Source of the DNA: Capsicum annuum
Taxonomy: Eukaryota; Streptophyta; Magnoliopsida; Solanales; Solanaceae
NCBI RefSeq assembly: GCF_002878395.1
Contig: NW_025855829.1
Location: 127,490 to 191,489, forward strand
Direction: 5' to 3'
DNA length: 64,000 bases
Every line of letters starts with the position of its first letter. Positions within the stretch are counted from its first letter, which is position 1. A model generated the notes under the pieces. It did no database searches. It worked only from the letters and a program-made list of their open reading frames with translations, and was not told where the DNA came from. A program made the translations under genes and the position numbers. This document shows positions 21,816 to 33,020 of this stretch, one piece after another.

Positions 21816-22515
21816 TGATACGAGAAAGACAACTGAATCACTACAACAACAACAACAATACAAGATAACACTGGTGTATTTGATACCAAAACAGCCACCA
21901 TAAACTAACAAAGAGAGTATCAAGATAACAAGATAAAGAACAAGATAAAGAACAAGATGAACAATAACACAATGGAAACAACAACACACGGTTTTTTACT
22001 AGAACAGCAACAAAGAGTACAAGAAATGTAAAGATAGATAGATAGACAAAGTGAAGGTATAATCTTAAGAACCCAAGAGCCTATTCCACTCTTGGACCCT
22101 TAACACTACATACTATAAATACCTATCTCTTTGGTGAGCACAAGAGAGACCTCAACCTCCTCTAGAACCCAATGTTCCAAGCATGAATCTAACATAAATG
22201 ATTCCACACTCAAGTTGGAAATCCTAGTTACAATATTTCGGCCATAGGCCTTTCTCACAAGAGAGAAATATTCTTACAAATTTCAATATCAATAAACATC
22301 TAAGACTAAAAACCCTAAAAGGTTCTATATATAGTGTATTACAAAATAGAATACAAAATGACCACAATACCCCTCAAGGGTGAGGTGCCCATCAAGTGTA
22401 ACTTAGGGACTGTTTTAGTGCATTTAGGCCCTCTTTTACACTTTACTTGTGCGCTTCCTTGGACATATTCAATACGTACTCATTCTCGTCCATCCTGGTG
22501 GCTTTACTCGTATCA
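21816..22515 (-). mobile_element. Solo LTR of the TGATAC family in pol, unit 2
   Basis: Same element, orientation and insertion point as 15827-16582. Flanks TTTGG (21811-21815) and TTTGG (22516-22520) are a perfect 5-bp duplication. It lacks about 66 bases present in unit 1 near 15835-15900, so it is 700 rather than 756 bp. Confidence 0.92.
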
Positions 22516-22520
22516 TTTGG

Positions 22521-23601
22521 TGCCAAAACAGATTATGTATGCCTAATGTAGATGGGCTAAAAAAAGGATTATAACAGAGGCACATCATTCAAGGTATTCC
22601 ATCCACTCGGGGTTAACTAAAATGTATCATGATTTGAAAAGAATACATTGGTGGGGTGGCATGAAGAAGAATATTTCAGAATTTGTAGCTGAATATCCAA
22701 ATTGTCAAAGAGTTAAAGTAGAGCATCAAAAGCCCCACTGGGCTTATATGCAATGTATAAATCTTCAAATTTGGAAGTGGGACATGATCAACATGGATTT
22801 CATCACTGGTTTGCCTAATACATCTCGAAAGTTTGATTCCCTATGGGTGATAGTTTATAGGCTTACTAAATCAGCACACTTCCTATTGGTTAGGACGACT
22901 TATACAGTTGAAGAGTATGCCAAATTGTATATTAAAGAGATAGTTTGACTACACAAAGTACCAATCTCTTTCTGTCAGATCGGGGAGCTCAATTTACTGC
23001 AAATTTTTAGAAGTCTTTTCAGAGAAATTTGGTGACACAAGTAAATGTAAGTACAACTTTTCATCCTCAAATAGATGGACAAGCAGAACATACCATTCAA
23101 ATACTTAAATATATGCTATGAGCTTGTGTATTGGACTTTTAAGGAAGCTGGGATGATCATTTACCTCTCATGGAGTTTGCCTACAATAATAGTTATCATT
23201 CAAGTATCAAAATGGCGCCATATGAAGCTTTGTATGGAAGAAAGTGTAGATCACTAATTGGATGGTTTGAAGTGGGTGAAACTACCTTATTCAGGCCAAA
23301 TCTTGTTCCTCAAGCTATGGAAAAGGTTAAAGTGATCCAACAGCTGCTGGAGATAGCCTAAAGTAAACATAAGTCATATGCAGATATTAGAAGAAGGGGG
23401 CTAGAGTTTGCTATAGGTGATTGGGTATTCTTAAAGGTATCACCAATGAAGGGGGTTATGAGATTTGGTAAGAAAGGAAAACTAAGTCCACGTTATATAG
23501 GCCCATACAATATTACTCAAAGGTTTGGCCAAGTTCCTTATGAATTAGAGCTACCCCAAGAGCTCTCAACTGTTCATCCAGTATTTCACGTCTCAATGCT
23601 C
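22521..23601 (+). pseudogene. Integrase, unit 2
   Basis: The best-preserved piece is 22622-22948: MYHDLKRIHWWGGMKKNISE, YPNCQRVKVEHQKPH (part of the zinc finger) and MINMDFITGLPNTS (first catalytic Asp). DGQAEHTIQ near 23073-23100 keeps the Glu position. 23170-23361 gives MEFAYNNSYHSSIKMAPYEA and LYGRKCRS, typical of gypsy integrase. The C-terminal LSPRYIGPY region lies near 23485. Stops and shifts separate these pieces. Confidence 0.88.
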
Positions 23602-23870
23602 TGAAAGTACATGGGTGATCCATCTCATGTTATGCCTACTGAAGATATACAAGTTATGGAAGATCTCACCTATGAAGAAATACCTATTACTATCCTAGAT
23701 CGACAAGTTAAAAAGTTAAGGAATAAAGAAATAGCTTCGTTAAAAGTTCTATGGAGAAACCAACAAGTAGAAGAGATAACATGGGAAGCTGAAAAAAGCG
23801 ATGAAATCTGAGTACCCCCATTTGTTCAAATATGAAGAAAAAGTCCCAGATGTTGAATTGGAGCAATAAC
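23602..23870 (+). pseudogene. Chromodomain, unit 2
   Basis: It follows the shared TGA (23602-23604). It reads MGDPSHVMPTEDI, ILDRQVKKLRNKEIASLKV and LWRNQQVEEITWEAE, then shifts frame in an A run near 23792, where unit 1 stays open. After the shift the YPHLF ending is still readable. It is the tail of the integrase above. Confidence 0.87.
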
Positions 23871-26594
23871 AAGTAAGTATAATATATTAGTACTATGTGA
23901 TAATAGGGATGTTTAACTTAGGCTTGAACTTGTTTTGGTTGGACGGTTATGCTAACATTCGAGGACGAAGGTTTCTAAGGAGGGGAGGATGTGACACCCC
24001 TTACATTGCATGTACTTTCCCTATTTATAGTAACTTGTTATAGTTTTATGGTATAGGTAATGGTTGAGATTTTTTATGCAAGTATTAATGGTGTAGATGA
24101 AATTATAGATGCTACTCGTACGTTTTTATGTGACACTATCAAGTTAACATCGATACAACTATTAAACTTGGGATTGTAAGCTGGTATTTGGATCTAAAGT
24201 TTAAAGTGAACAAGTGTGTACAAGTTGAAAGTTAGATTAAAGGAATTAGGAGCTGGAAATGGAATGAAATATTGAGGTGCTTGCTTGACTTAGTTGAGCT
24301 AGTAGGTGAGTCACCTACTTAAGCTTTTTGGACCAAATTAATGGACCCATGGCTATGGACCATATTTGGGACTAAACTAATGTACTCATTTGGGCCAAAT
24401 TGAATAAAAGAGAAAGAAAATAGAGAAATGGACCAACAATTAATTCTACCAAAGGCCCAAGTTAATTGAGCCCAAAATAAAAATTTAAGCAAGTAGGTGT
24501 ATCACCTACTTTGAAATTTTGAGCAGCTTAAACCCTTAAGTAGGTGCATCACCCACTTGACTAATTTATGGCTGGAAATGAAGTCAATAATAAGGGCTCA
24601 ATATAAGATCAATATAGCTGGCCATTTTGCTCATTTTAACCACAATATTCCCTTTTAACTTTCAGCGTTCTCTCTTTCTTAACAAGGATAACAACAGCAG
24701 TCCTGAAATTCCTTCTAGCGTTCTTGAAGAAACCCTAATCTTTGCATGCTAAGGTAAGTGAAACACGAGTTTTAGCTTAATTATCTCATGGAAGATTAGG
24801 AAAATATGCTATAGGTGTCTAATTATAAATACATGGAAGAATATATAACTGCTACTTGCTTGCTTTTTCTTTATTAATAAGATATCTCTTTTCTTCTGTG
24901 GTTTAAAGTATGAAGGAAAGTGAAAGTTGAAGTTCTTGAGGAGTTCAAATATAAGTTGCAGAATTAAGGTAAGGTGACTGCTCCATTTTGTGCTACTTAT
25001 ATATGAATTTGAGAAAGAATTATGAATGTGTTATTATTGAGAACTCAAGAGATGATGAGTTCAATAAGTGATTGCTACAATAAAAGGGATTTGGGACTAT
25101 TTTGTATGTATATGTTATGGGCTGCCAGGTTGATGTCGGAGAAAGGTGTGATTATTTTGTAATGAAATATAGAAGAAAGGTGTGGCGGTACACCACCAAA
25201 CTAATTATTACATTTGTTTACTGCCCAATCTGTTTTGCATATTATTTGGAATGTGTAATGAAGCCAAGGTGGTTTCGGTGAACCTTATAAAGACATGTAT
25301 GGTATGTGGGTGTAATTGGAAGAGAAAAGGGTTAAAATAACACCCTTAATTGATAGATTAAGAGCTTACTGCTCGATTACTGTTTTGGTGAAGTTAAATA
25401 GCCCAAACGTGTTGGTTGGTTGCTAATATTAGTTTCCCATATCTTTTGTTATAGATAAGTAATTTGAAAGGCGGGAAGTCAAGTTTGGTTATTTTTGGAG
25501 TTATATAACCAAGTATGTAAGGCATACTCTATTTTACACTCTTTGGCATGAAATCGGATATTTGGTCCATCAAGTAAGCTTCCAAGGTTATCTATCCTAT
25601 AACTAGTGATACATAATGGCAGCGTATGATATCACATTCAGTCAATGACCGTGTTCCCACTCTCTAACATGTTAAAACACCTCAATACATACTTATTATT
25701 AGGAGTTCTCTGTTTACTCATATAAGACCCATGTGTTATTTTCAGCTCTTATGCACTTCATCTGTGTGCCAACAGCTCCCTACCTCATTGTTGTTGCATT
25801 AAATGCCCATTTACATATCTCTTATTGGTAGATTACTATTTCAAGGTACCATAATGTTATGACCACCAAAGTAACAATTTCAAAGGTTAAACAAACTAGT
25901 AATATAAATCTGTAAAAAGAGTGGCAACTCAGAGGCATAAGCCTAGCATGGGCCAATCTCGATACCTTTATATGTGGGTGGAATCTCAGGGGCATAACCC
26001 TAGCATGGGCTAATCCCAATATTTGTTTATGGGTTGCAGCTCAGGGGTGTAAGCCTAGTATGGGCCGATCCTAATTTGTCTATTTACCACTGATCAGCTT
26101 GTCATTTGTATTATATGACTTACAAAGATTATGAAGTAAGAAAGGTAAAATAAGAAAGAAATGTAATGTACCTAATCCTACAAATATATAAAGGTAGTCT
26201 ACTAGCACTATATATTCACTGGTATCTGATTTTTATTGAGCTCTTGTATCATGTGTTGTTACCTTCAGCCTTACATATTTAGTACATATTTTCATAATCA
26301 CGTCCCTCATGGGTAACCTAAATTTTGTGCTGCAGGCACAGGTACTTCAGCTAATATACCTCGCTAGTAGAAGCACAGGCTATTCAGTGACTATTGGTGA
26401 GCTCCAGGTTGATTCGGGGTTTTCTGAGTTTGTTCCATATGTTTTGGCATTGCGCAGTAGTCAAAAGTAGGGTGGGGGTTTATCCCGACCCTAGCTAAGT
26501 CCATGTATCTTTTTAAGGCTTTGTAGACTAATCTAAAGTTAAACATGGTAGTGTCTTGTCTTTTAGATGTGGTGACCAAAACGGCCAAGTGTTG

Positions 26595-27341
26595 TGATAC
26601 GGGTACAACTACGAAGGTGGGTGAGTGCGAGAGTGAATTGACCCGAGACTTAGAGTATACACGTGAAGTGTAAAGGAAGGCCTAGATAGGCTCCAAAATC
26701 AGTCCATACAAAGCACTCCAAGGGAGCCCACTTGAAGACTTTGACTAAGGGGTCATTTTGGATATTTCACACTATTCTTGTAGTACACTATAAATACAAC
26801 CTTCTAGGGTTTCATTCATTAGACTTGGATAAATATTGATGTTGTATCACACTTTGAAACATTTCTCTCTTATGAGAAAGGCTCCAATAGCCAAAATCCA
26901 TGTAACTAGGATTTTCAACATGAAGGTAGAATCTCTCGTGTTGGATTCATGCTTGGAAACGTTGGGTGCATTGAGAGATCAAGATCCCTCTTATTCCTAC
27001 GTAGGAGATAGGTTAGTGTTGTGTCTAGTATTAAAGGTCCAAGAGTGTAACAATTCTTGGGTTATTAATATTATTGCCTCATTTGGTCTATCTATCTATC
27101 TTTACATTTTAGATTTGTAGTGGACTATTTTGTGTCTTTGTTGAATTTGAATTTTGTAATCATTGTGTTTATCTTGTTCATTGTGTATTGTGTCTATTTT
27201 TGTGTTGAAAACACACCTCTTTATCTTGTTATTGTGTGATTGTAGCAAATCCAAGAGTGGTCTCCATCTTAGCCCTCAAATCCTTCAGATTAGTGGACTG
27301 TTTTGGAGTTGTTTTGTGTTTCTCTTGTTTTTCCCGCATTA
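26595..27341 (+). repeat. 5' LTR of the nested TGATAC element
   Basis: It starts TGATACGGG and ends CCCGCATTA (partner ends CCCGCATCA). A TATA-like CTATAAATACAACC lies near 26789-26803, so transcription plausibly starts about 30 bases later. A short CTAT repeat occurs near 27087-27102. The primer site TGGTATCAAAG follows at 27344-27354. Open frames inside (26836-27120, 27163-27375) recur in the other LTR and are not taken as genes. Confidence 0.88.
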
Positions 27342-28668
27342 TTTGGTATCAAAGACATCTTTGATTTTGTTCTAACAAGATCAATCTTGGGCTTGAGACT
27401 TGAAAAAAAAAGGAAATTTCCAGAAAATAGCAATCTGTCCACTTTGTGTTCTTGGCCAAAAATTGTATTCTTGTTGTGTCTTGGCCGAGATTTTTACATG
27501 TCTTAAGTTTTTATAGTGTTAGTATTGTTCTTCACTAACACTTTGAGTCTATATCTTGATTTGAGCCTTTGTTGTTGATGTTGTTATTGTAAACTTTGAC
27601 TTGACAGATTGTTGTTGGTATTGTTGTTGTGGATTTAAAGTTTGGACTATTTTGGACGTGTGGTGTGTTGTTGGTTCAAGGTTTGAACGTGTATTATGGA
27701 GATTATGTCATGGATTTTAAGCTTGGAAAAGTTTTTTTGATGTTTGGGGTCCAACTTGAACCTTAGAACTTCAAGACTCAAAGTTTGTGTTCTTGGTGTT
27801 CTTCACCATCTCTATATGTTGTTCAAGAAAAGATGGTTGTTGATCTTATAAGTTGAAGAAAGAGAGTGTGAATTGATGTTAGTATTGCAAGGTATAAATT
27901 CAAGATTTAAGGTGTAAGACTTATGGCTCAAAGACTTTTCCTACAACCACAAAAGACTTTATCAACCATTTCCCAACACTCCCTAGACTAGATTTCTACT
28001 TTTCAGCTTTTTCTTATTTCAAGAACCTTGTGTTTTGGGACAAACTACTTTTTCTTGTTTCAAGAACCTTGTCTTGTGGGACTAGTACAAGACAAAAGTC
28101 ATCCTTCTAAGAGTGGACTTGTAGAGATTCAAGACTTGTGTTTTTCCTCTAAAACCAATTGACTCCTTCCCAAATTACAATGGGACCAAGACTTGAAATT
28201 GAAATATAAAATTGAGAAACCGCAACCAATACGTTACTGCCACATCATCATTTTTACTGTTCATGTAACAATTTTGGCTCAAATTGTAGATTTCTTAGTT
28301 TTATTTTATTATCTCTTAGTTCGTTTGTTAGTTCGAACACTAATTGACAACCTAGTAATCTCCTACTAGCTTGTAAGTTAGTTTTGTCTCTGTTTGTTCG
28401 TGTTTACGTTTGTTGTGTACTTTTATCTTTTTGAATTCGTTGTTAGTTCTTGACTCAAGTCCTACAAGATTTTGTTTGAGTTTCAAACAAAAATCCATTT
28501 TGGGACAAGAGTAGACCCGACACTCAATCACTCACGAAGTATAAGCCGACTTTCAATACTTGTGAAATCTAGTGTGAGATAAAACTGAGAGTGAGAGTGT
28601 GGTGAGACATTTTTTATCTAACAAGTTTGTTTGTTTTCTTTATTTGTTGTGTCTTTTTGTTAGGTACA
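27342..28668 (+). other. Primer site and 1.3-kb leader
   Basis: The primer site TGGTATCAAAG (27344-27354) differs at one position from the initiator-Met site. The leader has no credible gene. It is homologous to the leader at 54570-55899, with a nearly identical block around 27425-27500 (TTGTGTTCTTGGCC, TTGGCCGAGATTTTTAC). It ends in a pyrimidine-rich stretch and TTAGGTACA just before the first ATG. Confidence 0.65.
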
Positions 28669-28902
28669 ATGGCTGCCCATAATTTCAATGCCACATGTGA
28701 TTGTATCAATGACAATATTAAAAATATGAAATGGCACATTGAAATTATACGTCAATTGCTACCCAAACTCTACCCACAAAATCCAATTATCCAAGCACCT
28801 TGCGTTGAGAGCTTCTCGAAGAAAGTTGCTGCCCAACTTATGAGTAAAACTTGCCCACCACTTGAGGATAATACGGGTATGACCACGAAGGTGAGTGAGT
28901 GA
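28669..28902 (+). CDS. Short gag-like N-terminal frame running into the 3' LTR
   Basis: The start at 28669 (MAAHNFNATCDCIN) follows TTAGGTACA, the same context as the start region of the related element at 55900. The frame encodes about 66 residues (CINDNIKNMKWHIEIIRQLL, VAAQLMSKTCPPLEDN). It then enters the LTR at 28869 and ends at 28902. I recognise no domain. It looks like a gag N terminus whose remainder was lost in a deletion that fused it to the LTR. No polypurine tract is visible at 28850-28868, consistent with that. Confidence 0.4.
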   Translation: MAAHNFNATCDCINDNIKNMKWHIEIIRQLLPKLYPQNPIIQAPCVESFSKKVAAQLMSKTCPPLEDNTGMTTKVSE

Positions 28903-29615
28903 GAGAGTGAATTGACCTGAGACTTGGAGTGTACACGTGAAGTACAAAGGAAGGCCTAAATAGGCTCCAAAATCAGTCCATACAAAGCACTCCAAGGGAT
29001 CCCACTTGAAGACTTTGACTAAGGGGTCAGTTTGGACATTTCACACTATTCTTGTAATACACTATAAATACAACCTTCTAGGGTTTAATTCATTAGACTT
29101 GGCTGAATATTGATGTTTTATCACACTTAGAAACATTTCTCTCTTATGAGAAAGGCTCTCATAGCCGAAATCCATGTAACTAGGATTTTCAACTTGAGGG
29201 TGGAATCTCTCATGTTGGATTCATGCTTGGAAATATTGGGTGCATTGAGAGATCAAGGTCTCTCTTATTCCTACGTAGGAGATAGGTTAGTGTTGTGTGT
29301 AGTATTAAAGGTCCAAGAGTATAACAATTCTTGGGTTGTTAATATGATTGCCTCATTTGGTCTATCTATCTATCTTTGCATTTCAGATTTGTAGCAGACT
29401 ATTTTGTGTCTTTGTTGAATCTAAATTTTGTAATCATTGTGTTCATCTTGTTCATTGTATATTATGACTGTTTTGGTGTTGAAAACACACCTCTATATCT
29501 TGTTATTGTGTGGTTGTAGCGAATCCGAGAGTGGTCTCCATCTTAGTCCTCAAATCCTTCAGATTAGTAGACTGTTTTGGAGTTGTTTCGTGTTTCTCTT
29601 ATTTTTCCCGCATCA
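28869..29615 (+). repeat. 3' LTR of the nested TGATAC element
   Basis: It starts TAATACGGG (one change from TGATACGGG) and ends CCCGCATCA. It has the same length as its partner, 747 bp. TATA-like CTATAAATACAACC recurs near 29063-29077. It is followed by TTTGGTATCAAAG, a primer site, which is not expected after a 3' LTR. Confidence 0.85.
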
Positions 29616-29821
29616 TTTGGTATCAAAGTGGATTTAGTGTAACATATATATAATTTTGAGCTTGCTAATGTAGATATTCTCATTGATGCATAATATCATG
29701 TTTGTTAGAACCTTTAGTTATCATAGTTACATGCATGAGAAGTACAAGGTTATGAATTGGTTCTCTTAGGCCTTTACGGTTACAGGTACCTGTCCGCCCC
29801 AATAGGATTTGAGGCATGACA

Positions 29822-32142
29822 GTGCATCACCTACTTTGAAATTTTGAGCAGCTTGAACCCTTAAGTAGGTGCATCACCAACTTGACTAATATGTGGCTGG
29901 AAATGAGGTCAATAATAAGGGCTCAATATAAGATCAATATAGCTGGATATTTTGCTCATTTTAACCCCAATATTCCCTTTTTAATTTCAGCTTTCTCCCT
30001 TTCTTAACAAGAATAACAACAGCAGCCCTAAAAGTCCATCTAGGGTTCTTGAATAAACCCTCATCTTTGCAAGATAAGGTAAGTGAAAACACTCAAGTTT
30101 TAGCTTAATTATCTCATGTAAGATTAGGAAAACATGCTATAGGTTTCTAATTATAAATACATGGCAGAATATAGAACAACTACTTGCTCACTTTTTCTTT
30201 GCTATTAAGAGATCTCTCTTCTTCTTTGCTTTAAAGTGTGAAGGAAAGTGAAAGTTGAAGTTCTTGAGGAGTTCAAAGTTAAGTATAAGTTGCAGAATTA
30301 AGGTAAGGTGACTGCTTCATTTTGTTCTCCTTATATATGAATTTGAGAGAGAATTATGAATGTGTTGTTATTGAGAACTCAAGAGATGATGAGTTCAATA
30401 AATGATTGCTACAATAAAAGGAATTTGGGACTGTTTTATGGATTGTTTCGTATGTATATGTTATGGGCTGCCAGGTTGATGTTGGAGAAAGATGTGATTA
30501 GTTTGTAACGAAATATAGAAGAAAGGTGTGGCGGTACATCACCAAACTAATTATTGCATTTGTTTACTGCCAAATCCATTTTGCATATTGTTTTGAATGT
30601 GTAATGAAGCCAAGGTGGTTTTGGTGAACCTTATAAGGACATGTATGGAATGTGGATGTAATTGGAAAAGAAAAGGGTTTAAATAACACCCTTAACTGAT
30701 AGATTAAGAGCTTACTGCCTAGTTACTATATTGGTGAAGTTAAATAGCCCAAACATGTCAATTGGTTGTTAATATTAGTCTACCATATCTTCTATTGTAG
30801 ATAAGTAATCTGAAAGGCGGGAAGTCAAGTTTGGTTAGTTTTGGAGTTATATAATCCGGTATGTAAGGCATACTCTATTTTACAATCTTTGGCATGAAAT
30901 CGGACATTTGGTCCATCAAGTAAGCTTTTAAGGTTATCCTATAACAAGTGATACATAATGGCAACGTATTATATCCCATGTAGTCAATGACCTTTTTCCC
31001 ACTCTCTAACATGTTAAAACACCTCAGTACATGCTTATTATTAAACCTGGACGTCTATTTTTACTAGAGAATTTTAGGAGTTCTATATTTACTAAAAAAA
31101 GACCCATGTGTTATTTTCAGTTCCTAAACACTTCATTTGTGTGCCAACATCTCTGTACCTCATTGTTGTTGCATTAAGTGCCCATTTATATGTCTCTTAT
31201 TGGTAGATTACAATTTTAAGGTACTATAATGTTGTGACCACCAAAGTAACAATCTCAAAGGTTAAACAAACTAAGTAATGCAAATCTGTAAAACGCGTAT
31301 CAACTCAGGGGCATAAGCCTAGCATGGGCCGATCTTAATTCCTTTATATGTGGGTGGCAGCTCAGGGGTAAAAGCCTAGCATGGGCGGATCCCAACATTT
31401 ATTTATAGGTGGCAGCTTAGGGGCATAAGCCTAGCATGGCCTATCCCGATTTGTCTATTTACCACTAATAAGCTGGTCATTTGTATTATATAACTTACAA
31501 AGATTATGAAGTAAGAAAGGTAATATGAAAAAAGAAATGCAATGTACTTGATCCTACAAATTTATAAAGGTGGTCTACTAGCATTATTTATTCATTGGTA
31601 TATGATTTATATTGAACTCTTGTATCATGTGTTGTTACTTTCAGCCTTGCATATTCAGTACATATTTTCATACTGACGTCCCTCATGGGGGACCTGTATT
31701 TCATACTGCAGGCACATGCGCTTCAGCTAATACACCTCGCTAGTAGAAGCACGGGCTATTCTGTAACTATTGGTGTGCTCCAGGTTGATTTAGGTCTTTT
31801 CGAGTTTGTTCTATATATTTTGGTATTGTAGTCAAGAGTAGGGCGGGGGTTTGTCCCGACCCTAGCTAAGTCTATGTATCTTTTTGAGGCTTTGTAGACT
31901 AATGTAAAAATAAACATGGTAGTGTCTTGTCTTTTAGATGTGGTGGCCCCAACGGGTAAATGTTGTATATATTATTTTGTGCTTGCCAATGTAGATATTC
32001 TCATCGATGCATAATATCATGTTTGTCAGAACCTTTGGTTGTCATAGTTATATGCATGAGGAGTACAAGGTTATGTATTGGTTCTCTCAGGCCTTTATTG
32101 CTATGGGTGCCTATCCGCCCCAATAGGATTTGAGGCGTGGCA
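29822..32142 (+). repeat. 5'-truncated copy of the Tekay-like LTR
   Basis: It begins abruptly with GTGCATCACCTACTT, the second half of the LTR palindrome, directly after a complete LTR end. It continues through the minisatellite (31300-31450) to GGATTTGAGGCGTGGCA. It is a fragment of about 2.3 kb with no insertion at the position used in the two upstream LTRs. No gene. The family primer site is absent after it, because another truncated LTR follows. Confidence 0.85.
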
Positions 32143-33020
32143 GGCTAAGTGAAAAAGGGCTCACCATTTTATGTCTGAAAACTAAAAGCTGTAATTATGG
32201 AATTGAATCTTAAGTAAAGTAATATTTGAGTAAATTAATAAGATTGCGTTTTGAGATGTTATTTGTGCTCTTGAATGAAGATTCTTGGAGCTCTTGTTCT
32301 AGGTATCTTAAATTTTGAAACAATTTGGAAAAAAGAATGGTGGAATCTTGAGTTTCTTGGAGATAAATGTTGAAGCCTAGTGTTTTAGATGAGTAATTTT
32401 GATGAAACTTAGCATATAATGCTTCTAAAAGGCTTTAATCATGAGTTTGGATGGATTGGGGGTTGGGGAAAAGTCCAAAATATCCCTCTTTAACTCCTGA
32501 ACAAAACTGGAAAAATAAACTGGGGTCCCATTTTTTTGCCTTTGCGCAACGCACCCCTATCGCACCAAGTCGCTGAAAAATGCCAACTGGGAAAATGCAT
32601 GGTGGCGCGATGTGGTGGTATCGCATTGCCACCTTGGATGGGACCTGGACGCTTGGCACGACGCGCCAATATCGCGATCCTTCACTAGATTTGGACAATT
32701 GGGAATTTGGCTCTCTCTGCGATGCACCAATATAGCGGAGGGCCACTAGAAATTGACAATCATCATTTAAACCTTCTACACAATGCGCTAAACACCGAAA
32801 TGATGGTATTTTACGATTGGAACTTAAAATAGCCATAACTTCTTTTCCCGGTTATCAGATTTAAGCGAATCTTTCATCGTTGGAAAGATTATTCAATATC
32901 CTACGCCATGGAAAGTTCAAATCTAAAGAATTCCATACAAAATAAACATCATTCATTCTAATAGCTAATCTTTGACATTTTCGAGATGAGTTTAAGCTAG
33001 GAAAATTGTGGAGTATTACA
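32143..33020 (-). repeat. Truncated LTR of a TGTAATAC family, minus orientation
   Basis: On the minus strand it starts TGTAATACTCC at 33020. It is homologous to the plus-strand solo LTR at 33996, sharing GCGTAG..TATTGAATAA and ATTAAAGCC blocks. It is cut at 32143, tail to tail with the plus-strand LTR fragment. It contains a GC-rich patch (32540-32700) with repeated GCGATNNNG motifs. Open frames on the minus strand here are LTR sequence, not genes. Confidence 0.7.

Larger units (their letters stand above)
20838..23989 (+). mobile_element. Tekay-like unit 2: 5'-truncated pol copy
   Basis: It contains the RT thumb, RNase H, linker, solo LTR, integrase, chromodomain and polypurine tract, in that order, closely similar to 14840-18051. 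gag, protease and most of RT are absent. It shares the TAA (20856-20858), the missing base at 21550, the solo LTR and the TGA at 23602 with unit 1. It therefore descends from the same already inactive ancestor. Confidence 0.9.
26595..29636 (+). mobile_element. Non-autonomous TGATAC-family LTR element nested in an LTR
   Basis: Two LTRs of exactly 747 bp (26595-27341 and 28869-29615) flank a 1.5-kb interior with a primer site, a long leader and only a short gag-like frame. No pol is visible. After the right LTR comes an extra primer-site copy (29616-29629), and host LTR sequence resumes near 29637. AGTGT occurs just left (26589-26593) and at 29636-29640, a possible displaced 5-bp duplication. 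It is mobilisable only in trans (inference). Confidence 0.85.
23990..29821 (+). repeat. 3' LTR of unit 2, split by a complete TGATAC element
   Basis: It starts TGTGACACCCC after a polypurine tract, runs to 26594, and resumes near 29637 to end GGCATGACA at 29821. Without the insertion it would be about 2.8 kb, the family length. It has the palindromes at 24301-24319, 24491-24511 and 24538-24558 and the minisatellite at about 25918-26075. The next base begins a truncated copy of the same LTR. Confidence 0.9.

Noticed and set aside
32435..32836. 133-codon minus-strand frame as a possible gene
   Set aside because: It lies wholly in LTR sequence homologous to the solo LTR at 33996 and has no domain.
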